Source of the DNA: Microbacterium abyssi
Lineage (GTDB): Bacteria > Actinomycetota > Actinomycetes > Actinomycetales > Microbacteriaceae
DNA length: 64,000 nucleotides
Reading direction: 5' to 3'
NCBI RefSeq assembly: GCF_015277895.1
Contig: NZ_CP063815.1
Span: forward strand, 124,001-188,000
Below the pieces are notes generated by a model that worked only from the letters and a program-made list of their open reading frames with translations, was not told the DNA's origin and made no database searches. The translations under genes were made by a program, and so were the position numbers. Of this stretch, positions 17,176 through 24,980 are shown piece after piece. Within the stretch, counting starts at the first letter, position 1; each line of letters opens with the position of its first letter.

Positions 17176-17694
17176 ATGAATACGGACGCTCAGACTCCTG
17201 ACCGCGACGACGATTCTGCAGGGAGCGCTCTGGACAGGGACTTCCTGCAGCAGTCGGTGAAACTTGCTCTCGAGAATGTCGCCGACGGCGGCGGCCCGTT
17301 CGGCGCGGTGGTCGTGCGCGACGGCGAGGTCATCGGCACCGGTCAGAACAGGGTGACGCGCGACCACGACCCCAGCGCGCACGCCGAAATCGTGGCGCTT
17401 CGCGCGGCCGGGCAGCAGATTGGTGACTTCTCGATGGAGGGCGCCACACTGTACTCGTCATGTGAGCCGTGCCCGATGTGCATGGCCGCCGCCCTTTGGG
17501 CACGCGTCGATCGCGTCGTCTACGCCGCCGATCGTCATGATGCCGCTGACGGCGGTTTCGATGACCTTGCTTTCTATCGGATGTTCGAAGCCGAGCGCTC
17601 CGAATGGGCGGTGCCGGTGGAGGCGATGCCCCTCGCCGAAGCGACGGCGCCGTTCGAGCGGTGGTTGAGCACGGCGGACCGCACCGAATACTGA
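17176..17694 (+). CDS. Nucleoside deaminase, guanine-deaminase (GuaD)-like
   Basis: A 172-aa zinc-dependent deaminase of the CDA fold. The zinc motifs are HAEIVAL (residues 69-75) and EPCPMC (97-102), with the catalytic Glu in HAE. RVVYAADRHDAADGGFDDLAFYRM matches the guanine-deaminase subgroup of bacterial CDA proteins. The N-terminal roughly 18 residues are an acidic tail. Likely role: guanine to xanthine plus ammonia in purine salvage. A tRNA adenosine deaminase is less likely from the GFDD segment. The ATG at 17176 was chosen; a longer open frame upstream is antisense to the LacI gene. Confidence 0.88.
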   Translation: MNTDAQTPDRDDDSAGSALDRDFLQQSVKLALENVADGGGPFGAVVVRDGEVIGTGQNRVTRDHDPSAHAEIVALRAAGQQIGDFSMEGATLYSSCEPCPMCMAAALWARVDRVVYAADRHDAADGGFDDLAFYRMFEAERSEWAVPVEAMPLAEATAPFERWLSTADRTEY

Positions 17695-17716
17695 CGCCGG
17701 GGCCGGACTCCCGGCG
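17695..17716 (+). terminator. Hairpin after the deaminase gene
   Basis: CGCCGGG pairs with CCCGGCG around an 8-nt loop. It starts at the first base after the deaminase stop codon. Confidence 0.45.
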
Positions 17717-17809
17717 GGAGGGGGCGCGAAGTGTCGCCAAATCGCGCGTGAAGCGAACGTTTGCGACCCCTGCCCCGCCCACGGACCCCGCGCCGCGCCC
17801 ACCCCGGCC

Positions 17810-19483
17810 TTACGGCCGCGTGTCGTCGTGGTGCACGACGCGGCTCAGCTCGATGACGCCGCCGGCCAGCTCCCAGTAGTGCAGCCGCCGCGCTCCCGGA
17901 GCGTTCTGCTCGATCGACGACCGCCAGCAGCGCGCGCCGTCCGACCGCACGACGTACGGGTCATCGCCGCCCTCACCCGAGCGCAGCCGGTGCAGCTCGC
18001 GCGCCGGGATCTCGCGGTCGCGCCCGGTGATGGCATCCACGCAGGCGCGCACGGCCTTGCTCAGCTGGTTCTCGTCGAGCGCGTCCAGCGAGTCGATGAA
18101 CGCGGGGCCGAACGAGAACTCGCGCAGCGGCCACCGTTCCCGCTCACCGGGTGCGGTGCGATTGCCCCAGGTGCGTTCGATCTCTATCCGGATGCCGTCC
18201 GCCGTCGGATCCACGTGCGCCCGCTCGGCCGCCCGACGCGCGTCACGCAGCGCCCGCCCGGCTTCGCGACGATCCTGCGAGGCATCGGCCAGCCGCGCTT
18301 CGACCTTCGCGCGCTCGGCCCGCTCGTCGGCCAGGCCGGCGCGCAGCTGCTCGTTCTCCGTCCGCAGGCTCTCCAGCTCCGACGCGTCGGGAGCCGACCG
18401 TCCGCCTCGCGCGACGAGGTTGGTGAGTGCGAGGATGTCGCGCCTCGCCGCCGCCACCTCGCTCGACAGCTCGTTCAGATCGTGCCGGATAGCGGAGTCG
18501 TCGCCGGGCGACACCCGAGGCTCGGATGCCGGCACCGCCGCCTCCGCCACAACCGGCGCCACGGCATCCGGCGCGGAGGCACCGGCCGAACGCCCCTCAC
18601 TCAACCACGGAGCTCCGCCGGCGACGAGCGCGAGCGGCGGGGTGAGTGCGGCATCCGGCTCGACGTCCTCGCAGCTGAGCGCGACCTCGGCGCCCGCATC
18701 GCGATGCACCCGCACGCGGATGACGTCGCCGACGTGCAGCAGCTCGCTGACCGGCCCCTCATCCACGTCGACATCGCGGCGCCTCAGCACAACCGAGACG
18801 CGCGGATGCAGCTGCACGGTCGCGCGCAGCTCGGTCACCTTCACGACGAGCGCGAGCGTCTGGGAGCCGTCGGCGAAGACCGAGAGGTCGGGCGCGAGCG
18901 GCTCGGGGTGCAGCTCGAGTTCGTCGAGGACGCCGGTGACCGGCCCGCCCTCGACGAGAGCCGCGATCAGCGGGATGTCGGGCGGCAGCAGCGCGCCGGT
19001 GGCCGTCACGGTCGTGCCGTCGTCGAGGCGGACGATCGCGACGGTCCCGTCGGCGACGAAGCCCCGCACGGTGCCGCTCGCGCGGCGGATGCTGGACGCG
19101 GGAGCCGACTCGACCGTGCGCCGGCCGGTCTGACCCATCGCATCCTCTATGAGATCGTCGGCGTCGGAGTGGCCAGGGAAGCGGAGCTGCGAGCGGGTCC
19201 ATTCCGGCGCCTCACCGAAGTCGGGCGGATACGAGCGCGCGGCACCGCCGAACGCGTGCGTCTTCGGCGGCAGCAGGTGCTCGAGGTCGTGGCTGGCCGA
19301 GTCGGTCTCGATCGTGACGACCTCGGCGATCCCGTCGAGCTCCGTGCGCAGCCGCGCCAGATCGAAGTGGAACAGCCCGTCGGCGTCGGCCGACACGAGT
19401 ACGAGCGGACGCTCGCGGCGCCCGAGGATGCGCGTCGCGAGCGCTTCGACCTCGGCAGCGGTGCGGACGTCGGCGAGGCTCAT
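17810..19483 (-). CDS. Uncharacterised 557-aa protein with coiled coil
   Basis: Not recognised as a named family. An N-terminal alpha/beta-looking domain (1-95) includes ERPLVLVSADADG and HAFGGAARSYPPDFG. A beta-rich middle (130-290) looks like small barrels (GTVRGFVADGTVAIVRLDDG; LHVGDVIRVRVHRDAGAEVA, S1/OB-like). An Ala/Pro-rich linker precedes a long charged coiled coil (about 350-440, heptad-rich Glu/Ala/Arg). The C-terminal domain (450-557) ends RRLHYWELAGGVIELSRVVH then HDD. There is no signal peptide or membrane helix, so it is cytoplasmic. It is a single gene, divergent from a membrane protein. The layout suggests a nucleic-acid-binding or scaffold role; that is inference only. Confidence 0.8.
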   Translation of the reverse strand: MSLADVRTAAEVEALATRILGRRERPLVLVSADADGLFHFDLARLRTELDGIAEVVTIETDSASHDLEHLLPPKTHAFGGAARSYPPDFGEAPEWTRSQLRFPGHSDADDLIEDAMGQTGRRTVESAPASSIRRASGTVRGFVADGTVAIVRLDDGTTVTATGALLPPDIPLIAALVEGGPVTGVLDELELHPEPLAPDLSVFADGSQTLALVVKVTELRATVQLHPRVSVVLRRRDVDVDEGPVSELLHVGDVIRVRVHRDAGAEVALSCEDVEPDAALTPPLALVAGGAPWLSEGRSAGASAPDAVAPVVAEAAVPASEPRVSPGDDSAIRHDLNELSSEVAAARRDILALTNLVARGGRSAPDASELESLRTENEQLRAGLADERAERAKVEARLADASQDRREAGRALRDARRAAERAHVDPTADGIRIEIERTWGNRTAPGERERWPLREFSFGPAFIDSLDALDENQLSKAVRACVDAITGRDREIPARELHRLRSGEGGDDPYVVRSDGARCWRSSIEQNAPGARRLHYWELAGGVIELSRVVHHDDTRP

Positions 19484-19568
19484 GGGTGCGAGTGTAGGCG
19501 AGGCATCCGACGATCGATCCGGGGCGCGGCGCGGACTCGAGAGCGCCGTCGTCTGCCACTCTCAAGGA

Positions 19569-20510
19569 ATGGAATCTGAGACCACCCCGGTGTCCGGGCG
19601 AGCGCCCGCGTGGCCGTCGCTGCTGATCGGCGTCGCATCCGCCGCCGTCATGCTGTTCCCGTCGTGGGTGGGCGGTGGCCGTCTGCCGCTGCAGAACCTG
19701 TGGCACGTGCAGACCATGCCGGACGACATGCCGTTCGCGCTGCTCCCAGTGAGCCAGTACTACGCGATCAACATCTTCGTCATGCTGCTGCTCGGTGGCG
19801 TCGTCGCGGGTCTCGTGGTGCGCGTCGTCCGACGGAATCGGATGCTGCGCACCGGCGCCGCCGCGCTCGGCGTGCTGCTCGTGCACCTGGTCGTCACCGT
19901 GCAGGCGTTCGCGGTCGTCGGCGCCGGGCACGGCATCTGGGAAGGCTCGGCCGGCGGCCGCGAGATGCTGTACTTCGCCGGGATGCTGGGCGGGGTGATC
20001 GCCGGCATCCTGCTCGCGCAGCTCGGCCTGTGGCTGACCTCGCGCGCGTCGGTGACCCCCGTAGCGCTGGGAATCGTGCTCGCCGCGGTGCCGTTCGCGA
20101 ATTGGATCGGCACCGCGATCACCGCTTTCACGACGTACATGGGCTACCCGCAGTTCGTCGCCGAGATCCTGCGCTGGCTGCCCGCGGTCATCGTGGGTGT
20201 GACGCTCGCGTGGTGCGGTGTGCGTCCGCTCGTGCGGCTGATCGTATGGGTGGTCGGGGCGCTCGCCGTGTGGATCGTCCCGGCGCTGTTCACGGCGATC
20301 ATGTACGCGCTCGGGTCGCGGGTGTTCCAGGGTGATCTGGAAGTGATGTCGGAGGCGGCGGCGCAGATCTTCCCGCAGGCGGTGGCCGTGCTGTGGCAGC
20401 CGGCCGTGGTCGCGCTCGTCATCGGTGCGGTCGGCGTCGTAGTGCGGATGCTGGTGACACGAGTGCGTTCACAGCCTCACGCGCGCAGCAACCCCGCCGC
20501 GGCCGAATGA
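19569..20510 (+). CDS. Polytopic membrane protein of unknown function
   Basis: A 313-aa protein with about seven to eight hydrophobic helices (for example SLLIGVASAAVMLFPSW; INIFVMLLLGGVVAGLVVRV; LGVLLVHLVVTVQAFAVVGA; ALAVWIVPALFTAIMYAL) and a short basic cytoplasmic tail. No transporter or enzyme signature is visible. The ATG at 19569 touches AAGGA with almost no spacing, so translation may begin slightly differently. It is divergent from the 557-aa unknown gene and convergent with the PPOX-fold gene. Confidence 0.75.
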   Translation: MESETTPVSGRAPAWPSLLIGVASAAVMLFPSWVGGGRLPLQNLWHVQTMPDDMPFALLPVSQYYAINIFVMLLLGGVVAGLVVRVVRRNRMLRTGAAALGVLLVHLVVTVQAFAVVGAGHGIWEGSAGGREMLYFAGMLGGVIAGILLAQLGLWLTSRASVTPVALGIVLAAVPFANWIGTAITAFTTYMGYPQFVAEILRWLPAVIVGVTLAWCGVRPLVRLIVWVVGALAVWIVPALFTAIMYALGSRVFQGDLEVMSEAAAQIFPQAVAVLWQPAVVALVIGAVGVVVRMLVTRVRSQPHARSNPAAAE

Positions 20511-20517
20511 CGCCGGC

Positions 20518-21003
20518 TCAGAGATCGACCTTGCCGCTTTCGCCGCCGTCGTAGCGATCGCCGGTGATCTTCGACTTCACGAAACTGAACGCCGTCGCGA
20601 TCTTGCCGCCCGGGGTGTCCCAGTACTCGGCCGAATCCGCGGTGAACTTGAGCACGCCGACAGCGGGGTCGCTCGGGCCATCGGGGAACCATGCCTCGAC
20701 CACCGGATTCCACAGCTCCTCGATCTTCGCGCGGTCTTCGACGAGTCGTGCCGTGCCGGAGAGCGACACCCATGCGTCGTTCGAACTCAGCGAGACGTTG
20801 GCGTGAGAGTCGGCAGCGAGATCTCTGATCGGCGAGGAGGTCTTCGAGACGAGGAACCACAGGTCGCCGTCGAATTCCGCCTCCTGCACGGTGAGCGGGT
20901 GCGCGACGAGCGAGCCGTCGGGGCGGTGGGTGACGAACATTGCGAATCGGAATTTCTTCACGAGTTCTGCGACCTTCGTGCGATCGTCGGTGGAGTCAGT
21001 CAT
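20518..21003 (-). CDS. Pyridoxamine 5'-phosphate oxidase family (general stress protein 26-like)
   Basis: A 161-aa split-barrel flavin-binding-fold protein. FRFAMFVTHRPDGSLVAHPL, FDGDLWFLVSKTSSPIRDLA and ANVSLSSNDAWVSLSGTARL match general-stress-protein-26 (PPOX-like) members, which bind FMN or F420. The reaction is unknown. The ATG at 21003 was chosen because it lies after a purine-rich AAAGGTGA stretch and begins where family similarity begins. Upstream in-frame codons are out of character. Confidence 0.88.
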   Translation of the reverse strand: MTDSTDDRTKVAELVKKFRFAMFVTHRPDGSLVAHPLTVQEAEFDGDLWFLVSKTSSPIRDLAADSHANVSLSSNDAWVSLSGTARLVEDRAKIEELWNPVVEAWFPDGPSDPAVGVLKFTADSAEYWDTPGGKIATAFSFVKSKITGDRYDGGESGKVDL

Positions 21004-21205
21004 GGCGTTCACCTTTCTCTTCCGTTCCATCTGTCGCGGCCAACGATGCGCTCTTTCCGCGCTCGCGGGAAAGGGGTTGAAAGCGAAGCGTGCGCGGGTT
21101 ACGGGCTCCATGGTCGCTACTCGCGATCTTCCGTCTCGGCAAGGGTCTCCTACCCACGAGGCAGATGTCGTACAAAGGACTCTGCGACAGATGGGAGGCC
21201 CGGAC

Positions 21206-21433
21206 ATGGCCGCAGGAGACATCGAGACGTTCCATCAGAACGGCACCTGGTTCAACCGGATCGAGGGCGAGTCGCGCACGCTCGGTGCGGGCTACGAGAA
21301 CCGTGAGGATGCTGTCGCAGCGGGCCGTGAGGCAGCCGTCGCCCGCCAGGTCGAGCACTCCGTGAAGAGCGAGGAAGGCCCGTCGGACGATTACAGCCCC
21401 TACGGAACCAATCCGCGCGACCGGATCGGCTGA
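21206..21433 (+). CDS. DUF2188 domain-containing protein (75 aa)
   Basis: A small cytoplasmic protein. NGTWFNRIEGESRTLGAGYE, followed by NREDAVAAGREAAVARQVEH, is the DUF2188 pattern (a short sheet, then a helix with an x-A-x-x-x-G/A-R core). The C-terminus is Ser/Asp/Pro-rich and ends NPRDRIG. GGGAGG lies 7 nt before the ATG. It precedes the BKACE gene by 13 bp and may be co-transcribed with it. Function unknown. Confidence 0.82.
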   Translation: MAAGDIETFHQNGTWFNRIEGESRTLGAGYENREDAVAAGREAAVARQVEHSVKSEEGPSDDYSPYGTNPRDRIG

Positions 21434-21446
21434 CAGAAGCGCCGTC

Positions 21447-22169
21447 ATGTTGATCCAGGCGTGCGTCAACGGAGTTCGAGACGTCACAGAGCATCATCGG
21501 CTCAGCGCCGACGAGCACGTCGTTGCGACCGAGGCGGCTCGCGCAGTCGCGGTCGGTGCAGGGGCGATCCACGTGCACGCGAAGGATGCCGAGGGGCGCG
21601 ACAGTCTCGACGGTGTCGATGTCGCGCGGTGGCTCACCGCGGTGCGGAGTGCGTGCCCCGGCATCCCGATCGGCGTGACGACCGGAGCGTGGGCGGCGCC
21701 GGACCTCGAGGAGCGGCTCGCCGCGATCGCCGCATGGACGGAGCTGCCGGACTTCGCGTCGGTGAACTGGCACGAGGACGGTGCTGACGACGTGGCTGCC
21801 CTGCTGCTGAGCCGGGGCGTCGATGTCGAGGCCGGACTCTGGGATGCCGAGGGAGCAGAGGCGTGGTCGCGCTCTCCCGTGCGGGGTGAGTGCCAGCGGG
21901 TGATGGTCGAGCTGCCGGACATCCCCGTCGCGATGGTGCGCAGCGAGGCGCAGGATCTGGCCGCTCGGGTCAGACGAGTGGAGCAGGCCGTGCCCATCCT
22001 GCTTCACGGCGAGGACCTTTCGACCTGGGCCGCGTTCGATCTCGCCGTGGAGCACGGATGGGACACCCGCATCGGGTTGGAGGACTGCCTCACATTGCCC
22101 GACGGAAGGCACGCGTCTGGCAACGCCGCGCTGGTTCGGGCGGCGGTGGAGAGAATCCCCGTGCGGTGA
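21447..22169 (+). CDS. BKACE (3-keto-5-aminohexanoate cleavage enzyme, DUF849) family protein
   Basis: A 240-aa TIM-barrel protein. The N-terminal IQACVNGVR, the HVHAKD metal-binding pair (His42 and His44), GIPIGVTTGAW, DFASVNWHEDGAD and the C-terminal RIGLED block match the beta-keto acid cleavage enzyme family, which condenses a beta-keto acid with acetyl-CoA. It is shorter than typical members (about 270-310 aa). The specific beta-keto acid cannot be deduced. It follows the DUF2188 gene and is convergent with an unknown pair. Confidence 0.85.
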   Translation: MLIQACVNGVRDVTEHHRLSADEHVVATEAARAVAVGAGAIHVHAKDAEGRDSLDGVDVARWLTAVRSACPGIPIGVTTGAWAAPDLEERLAAIAAWTELPDFASVNWHEDGADDVAALLLSRGVDVEAGLWDAEGAEAWSRSPVRGECQRVMVELPDIPVAMVRSEAQDLAARVRRVEQAVPILLHGEDLSTWAAFDLAVEHGWDTRIGLEDCLTLPDGRHASGNAALVRAAVERIPVR

Positions 22170-22236
22170 GACTGTGCTTCGTTCCCGCACCGATCAGGCG
22201 CGCCCTGTCGTGTGCCTCGAAACGGCGGCGGACGGC

Positions 22237-22632
22237 TCAGAACGCGTAGGCGACTTGGTGCAAACCGTGCTGCGCGGTCGCCTGCTCTGAGGCCGACACG
22301 CTGACGGTGACGGGCGTATCGTGAAGCTTCAAGAACTCCACGTACATCGCCATCGACGTCGCCTCGTGCACCTGCTGGATCGGTGCAATGTCATGAGCGC
22401 CAGACCCGTTGATGAACTCGATCAGTGCGAGCCAGTCGGGAAACGCGACAAAGACGTTGGCTCGGCCGCCGAATGCTTCGACGCGCTCGAAGACGGTGTT
22501 CAGGTCGTCGTCCGGAAGCGCGACGACGACCGGTCGCGTACCGTCCTCAGCGAGGACTGGAAGAGGCTGAATCGTGGACCGGCGGGCGACGGTCTTCATC
22601 ACACGACGAGTTGCGATGTTGCGCGCATCCAT
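22237..22632 (-). CDS. Hypothetical protein, second gene of a coupled pair
   Basis: A 131-aa soluble protein with no recognised domain. Features seen: a basic N-terminus (NIATRRVMKTVARRS) and alternating strand/helix character (RPVVVALPDDDLNTVFERVE; ANVFVAFPDWLALIEFINGS). Its ATG overlaps the stop of the preceding gene (TGATG), so it is translationally coupled to it. Nothing in the context tells its role. Confidence 0.6.
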   Translation of the reverse strand: MDARNIATRRVMKTVARRSTIQPLPVLAEDGTRPVVVALPDDDLNTVFERVEAFGGRANVFVAFPDWLALIEFINGSGAHDIAPIQQVHEATSMAMYVEFLKLHDTPVTVSVSASEQATAQHGLHQVAYAF

Positions 22633-23045
22633 CAGTGTCCACCCCCGCAGTTCCGATCGTGGCGATCCTGTACCAGGTCGTATCCCCGGTCGAAACATTC
22701 TTGCACGTCGACATGGGAGTACAAGGGGCGCAGGTTCCGCGCATCGTTCGACTTACGATGGCCGGTCACGTGCTCGTGAAAGTGTCCGTGCCCGGTATCA
22801 CAGGAGTACTGCTCTTCCCACGTCTCCAAGTCAACCTTCTTCGCCCACACAATCGCGAAATAGACCAGCGCGAAGTTGGAGGACACAAGGCGCTGCACGA
22901 TGCGGCATCCGCACACGAGGTCCGTCGGATACGTCTCCTCGAGGAGGGCGAGATCGTTCGGCGCCTCGTAGAGGCTGAACTCGGTCTTCGCCCGATTGGC
23001 GCGCGCACGCTTCGCGTTGTGCATCCGCTCTTGTTTTCGGGCCAT
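22632..23045 (-). CDS. Hypothetical protein, first gene of a coupled pair
   Basis: A 137-aa protein with a very basic N-terminus (ARKQERMHNAKRARANRAKT) and five cysteines plus many histidines in the C-terminal part (LVCGCRIVQ; CDTGHGHFHEHVTGH; ECFDRGYD; RNCGGGH). That would suit metal binding, but no known zinc-finger spacing is met. The ATG at 23045 precedes the basic segment; a longer frame upstream is less likely. It overlaps the following gene by TGATG. Not recognised. Confidence 0.6.
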   Translation of the reverse strand: MARKQERMHNAKRARANRAKTEFSLYEAPNDLALLEETYPTDLVCGCRIVQRLVSSNFALVYFAIVWAKKVDLETWEEQYSCDTGHGHFHEHVTGHRKSNDARNLRPLYSHVDVQECFDRGYDLVQDRHDRNCGGGH

Positions 23046-23119
23046 GCCGGGAGCGTATCGACTGCTTCGGACGTCGAGATCAGGCTCAGCGCTTGCGGGC
23101 TTCACGGATTGAGCGCGCT

Positions 23120-24121
23120 CTACTGCACCGACCACCCACCATCACTCGCGAGCACCGCTCCGTTGATGTTCACAGCGTCGTCGCTCAGCAGGAACGTGAT
23201 CGACGCGGCGAGGTGCTCGGCCGTGGCGACGGTCGGGATCGCCTGCTGGAACGGCGCGAGGCGCGCGGAGCCGGCCTCGGACATGTTCGGGGGCATCGGG
23301 ATGCCGGTGGCCACACCACCTGGAGCGACGGAGTTCACGCGGATGCCCTTCGGCCCGTACATGAACGCCGCGGACTTCGTGACTCCGATGATGCCGTGCT
23401 TGCTAGCCGTGTAGGCGTTGCCCGACGCGTTGCCGCGCAGGCCCGCTTCGCTCGCGACGTTGAGGATCGCGCCGCGGCCGGCGGCTTCCATGACCGGGAG
23501 AACCGCGCGCATGAGCTTGAACGGAGCGGTGAGGTTGATCGCGATGACGCGGTCCCACACGGCATCCGTCGTCTCGCCGGCGGGCGAGAAGTCGTCGTTG
23601 ATTCCGGCGACGTTGGCGAGGCCGTCGATGCGGTCGCCGGCTGCGGCGAGCACGGCGTCGATCGCGTCCTGCTTGGTGAGGTCGCCGGCGACGGCAGTGA
23701 TGTCGACATCCGGGAGTTCGGCCTTGAAGGCGTCGAGCTTGTCGGCGGCGATGTCGGAGGCGATCACGCGGCCGCCTTCGCGGGCGATGCGGGATGCCGT
23801 GGCCTTGCCGATTCCGGATGCCGCGCCCGTGACGATCACGGTCTTGCCGGCGAAGCGTCCGGCGGTGATCTGCTCGGTCCAGCCTGTTGCTGCGGCCTTT
23901 TCGAGGATCTCGCCGCCGTTCGCGGCGCGGACTAGGTCGTCGACGACCGACTGCGGCATCGCGCCCTGGCTCAGGGTGACGAGCTGCTGCAGCGGCAGGC
24001 CGAGAACCGGGGTGAGGGATTCGGGGTCGGCGCCGGACTGCGCGAGGAGCCCGCGGACGAGGTCGCCGCCCGTCGGGTCGTTCAACCATTCGCCGATGGT
24101 GGAGTGTGCGGTCAGTGCCAT
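23120..24121 (-). CDS. SDR family oxidoreductase with N-terminal helical extension
   Basis: A 333-aa NAD(P)-dependent short-chain dehydrogenase. The Rossmann motif TGAASGIGKA lies near residue 99, NVAG at about 170, the catalytic Ser in NVASEAG, and YTASK as the Tyr-x-x-x-Lys pair. The first roughly 90 residues are an extra helical module (STIGEWLNDPTGGDLVRGLL...) absent from classical 250-aa SDRs. It resembles modules seen at the ends of some actinobacterial GH3 glucosidases (from memory). The substrate is unknown. AGGAGG lies before the ATG at 24121. It is divergent from a TetR regulator that probably controls it. Confidence 0.88.
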   Translation of the reverse strand: MALTAHSTIGEWLNDPTGGDLVRGLLAQSGADPESLTPVLGLPLQQLVTLSQGAMPQSVVDDLVRAANGGEILEKAAATGWTEQITAGRFAGKTVIVTGAASGIGKATASRIAREGGRVIASDIAADKLDAFKAELPDVDITAVAGDLTKQDAIDAVLAAAGDRIDGLANVAGINDDFSPAGETTDAVWDRVIAINLTAPFKLMRAVLPVMEAAGRGAILNVASEAGLRGNASGNAYTASKHGIIGVTKSAAFMYGPKGIRVNSVAPGGVATGIPMPPNMSEAGSARLAPFQQAIPTVATAEHLAASITFLLSDDAVNINGAVLASDGGWSVQ

Positions 24122-24144
24122 GATTCCTCCTGAGGTCGTATTCC

Positions 24145-24181
24145 GTATAACGCAACGCACCGTCTACTTATTGCATCGTAC
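24145..24181. promoter_or_regulatory. Possible TetR operator, imperfect inverted repeat
   Basis: GTATAACGCAA (24145-24155) and TTGCATCGTAC (24171-24181) match as inverted half-sites at 8 of 11 positions, in the 78-bp gap between the divergent SDR and TetR genes. Confidence 0.4.
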
Positions 24182-24199
24182 GCCCGATAACCTGGATCC

Positions 24200-24769
24200 G
24201 TGCCTCGTCCTCGCAGCGAAAAAGCCCGCCAGTCGGTTCTGGCGGCGATGCGTGCCGCGCTCGCGTCGGACGGATACGCGTCGGTGACCATCGAGGGTCT
24301 CGCCGCCGAGGCCGAGGTGTCGAAGCAGACGATCTACCGCTGGTGGTCGTCGAAGGCCGCGATCCTCGGGGAGGCGCTGCTGGAGGGTTCGCTGCCGACA
24401 CCTTCCTTACCCGTGACGGATGACTTGGGTGCCGACCTGCGCGCCTGGTTCGCGGCGATGTCCGCCCAGGCCGGCAATGGCGCCAGCGTGGAACTCGCGC
24501 GGGCGCTGATCGCGGTGACCGCGACGGATGCCGAGCTCGGCGCCGCCCTGAACAAGAGGCTCGCCGACCCGATCGTGGAGCAGATCGTCGCGCGGCTTAC
24601 GGTCGCAAAGAATGCGGGGCAGGTCCGCGAAGACGTGGATGCTGCGGCCGTCGCAGATCAGTTCATCGCGATGTCGTCCTACGCGGCGCTGCTGGGGCGG
24701 CCGTTGGATGAGGGGCGGCTGGATGCTTTGGTGGAGGTGCTGATGCGGGGGATCGGCGCTGGCGGCTGA
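24200..24769 (+). CDS. TetR family transcriptional regulator
   Basis: A 189-aa regulator with the N-terminal HTH YASVTIEGLAAEAEVSKQTI then YRWWSSKAAILGEAL (about residues 25-60) and a TetR_C-like ligand domain ending in an Arg/Leu-rich helix. The start is GTG at 24200 and the context is possibly leaderless. It is divergent from the SDR gene, which is its likely target. It is the last chromosomal-backbone gene before the island junction at 24.8 kb. Confidence 0.88.
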   Translation: MPRPRSEKARQSVLAAMRAALASDGYASVTIEGLAAEAEVSKQTIYRWWSSKAAILGEALLEGSLPTPSLPVTDDLGADLRAWFAAMSAQAGNGASVELARALIAVTATDAELGAALNKRLADPIVEQIVARLTVAKNAGQVREDVDAAAVADQFIAMSSYAALLGRPLDEGRLDALVEVLMRGIGAGG

Positions 24770-24802
24770 GGGTCCGAGGTGAGCGGCTCGGCGTGAGCAA
24801 TT

Positions 24803-24839
24803 GCGGTGACAGTGGGTTCAAATCCCACCGTCACCGCCA
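24803..24839 (+). other. tRNA-Ser 3'-end fragment, probable att site
   Basis: A T-arm GTGGG-TTCAAAT-CCCAC (24812-24828), acceptor 3' strand CGTCACC (24829-24835), discriminator G and CCA (24837-24839) form the exact end of a bacterial tRNA-Ser gene. No D, anticodon or variable arm exists upstream. Instead GCGGTGAC lies directly before the T-arm and can pair with GTCACCGC. This is either a tRNA-derived attachment site at the island edge or an internally deleted tRNA. Confidence 0.75.
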
Positions 24840-24843
24840 AAAT

Positions 24844-24888
24844 GAAAGCCCCGATTCTCCTAGAAAGCACTGGGAAGTCGGGGCTTTC
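24844..24888 (+). terminator. Hairpin downstream of the tRNA fragment
   Basis: GAAAGCCCCGA pairs perfectly with TCGGGGCTTTC (11 bp) around a 23-nt loop. The position 4 nt after the CCA end is that of a tRNA terminator. Confidence 0.65.
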
Positions 24889-24980
24889 GTCATGTCCGGG
24901 AACGGGCCGCGGTAATGCAGCGGTAACAGAATTCTGGAGAGGCTCATCGCAGATGAGCCGCGTTCTGGAAGGATCGAGCC

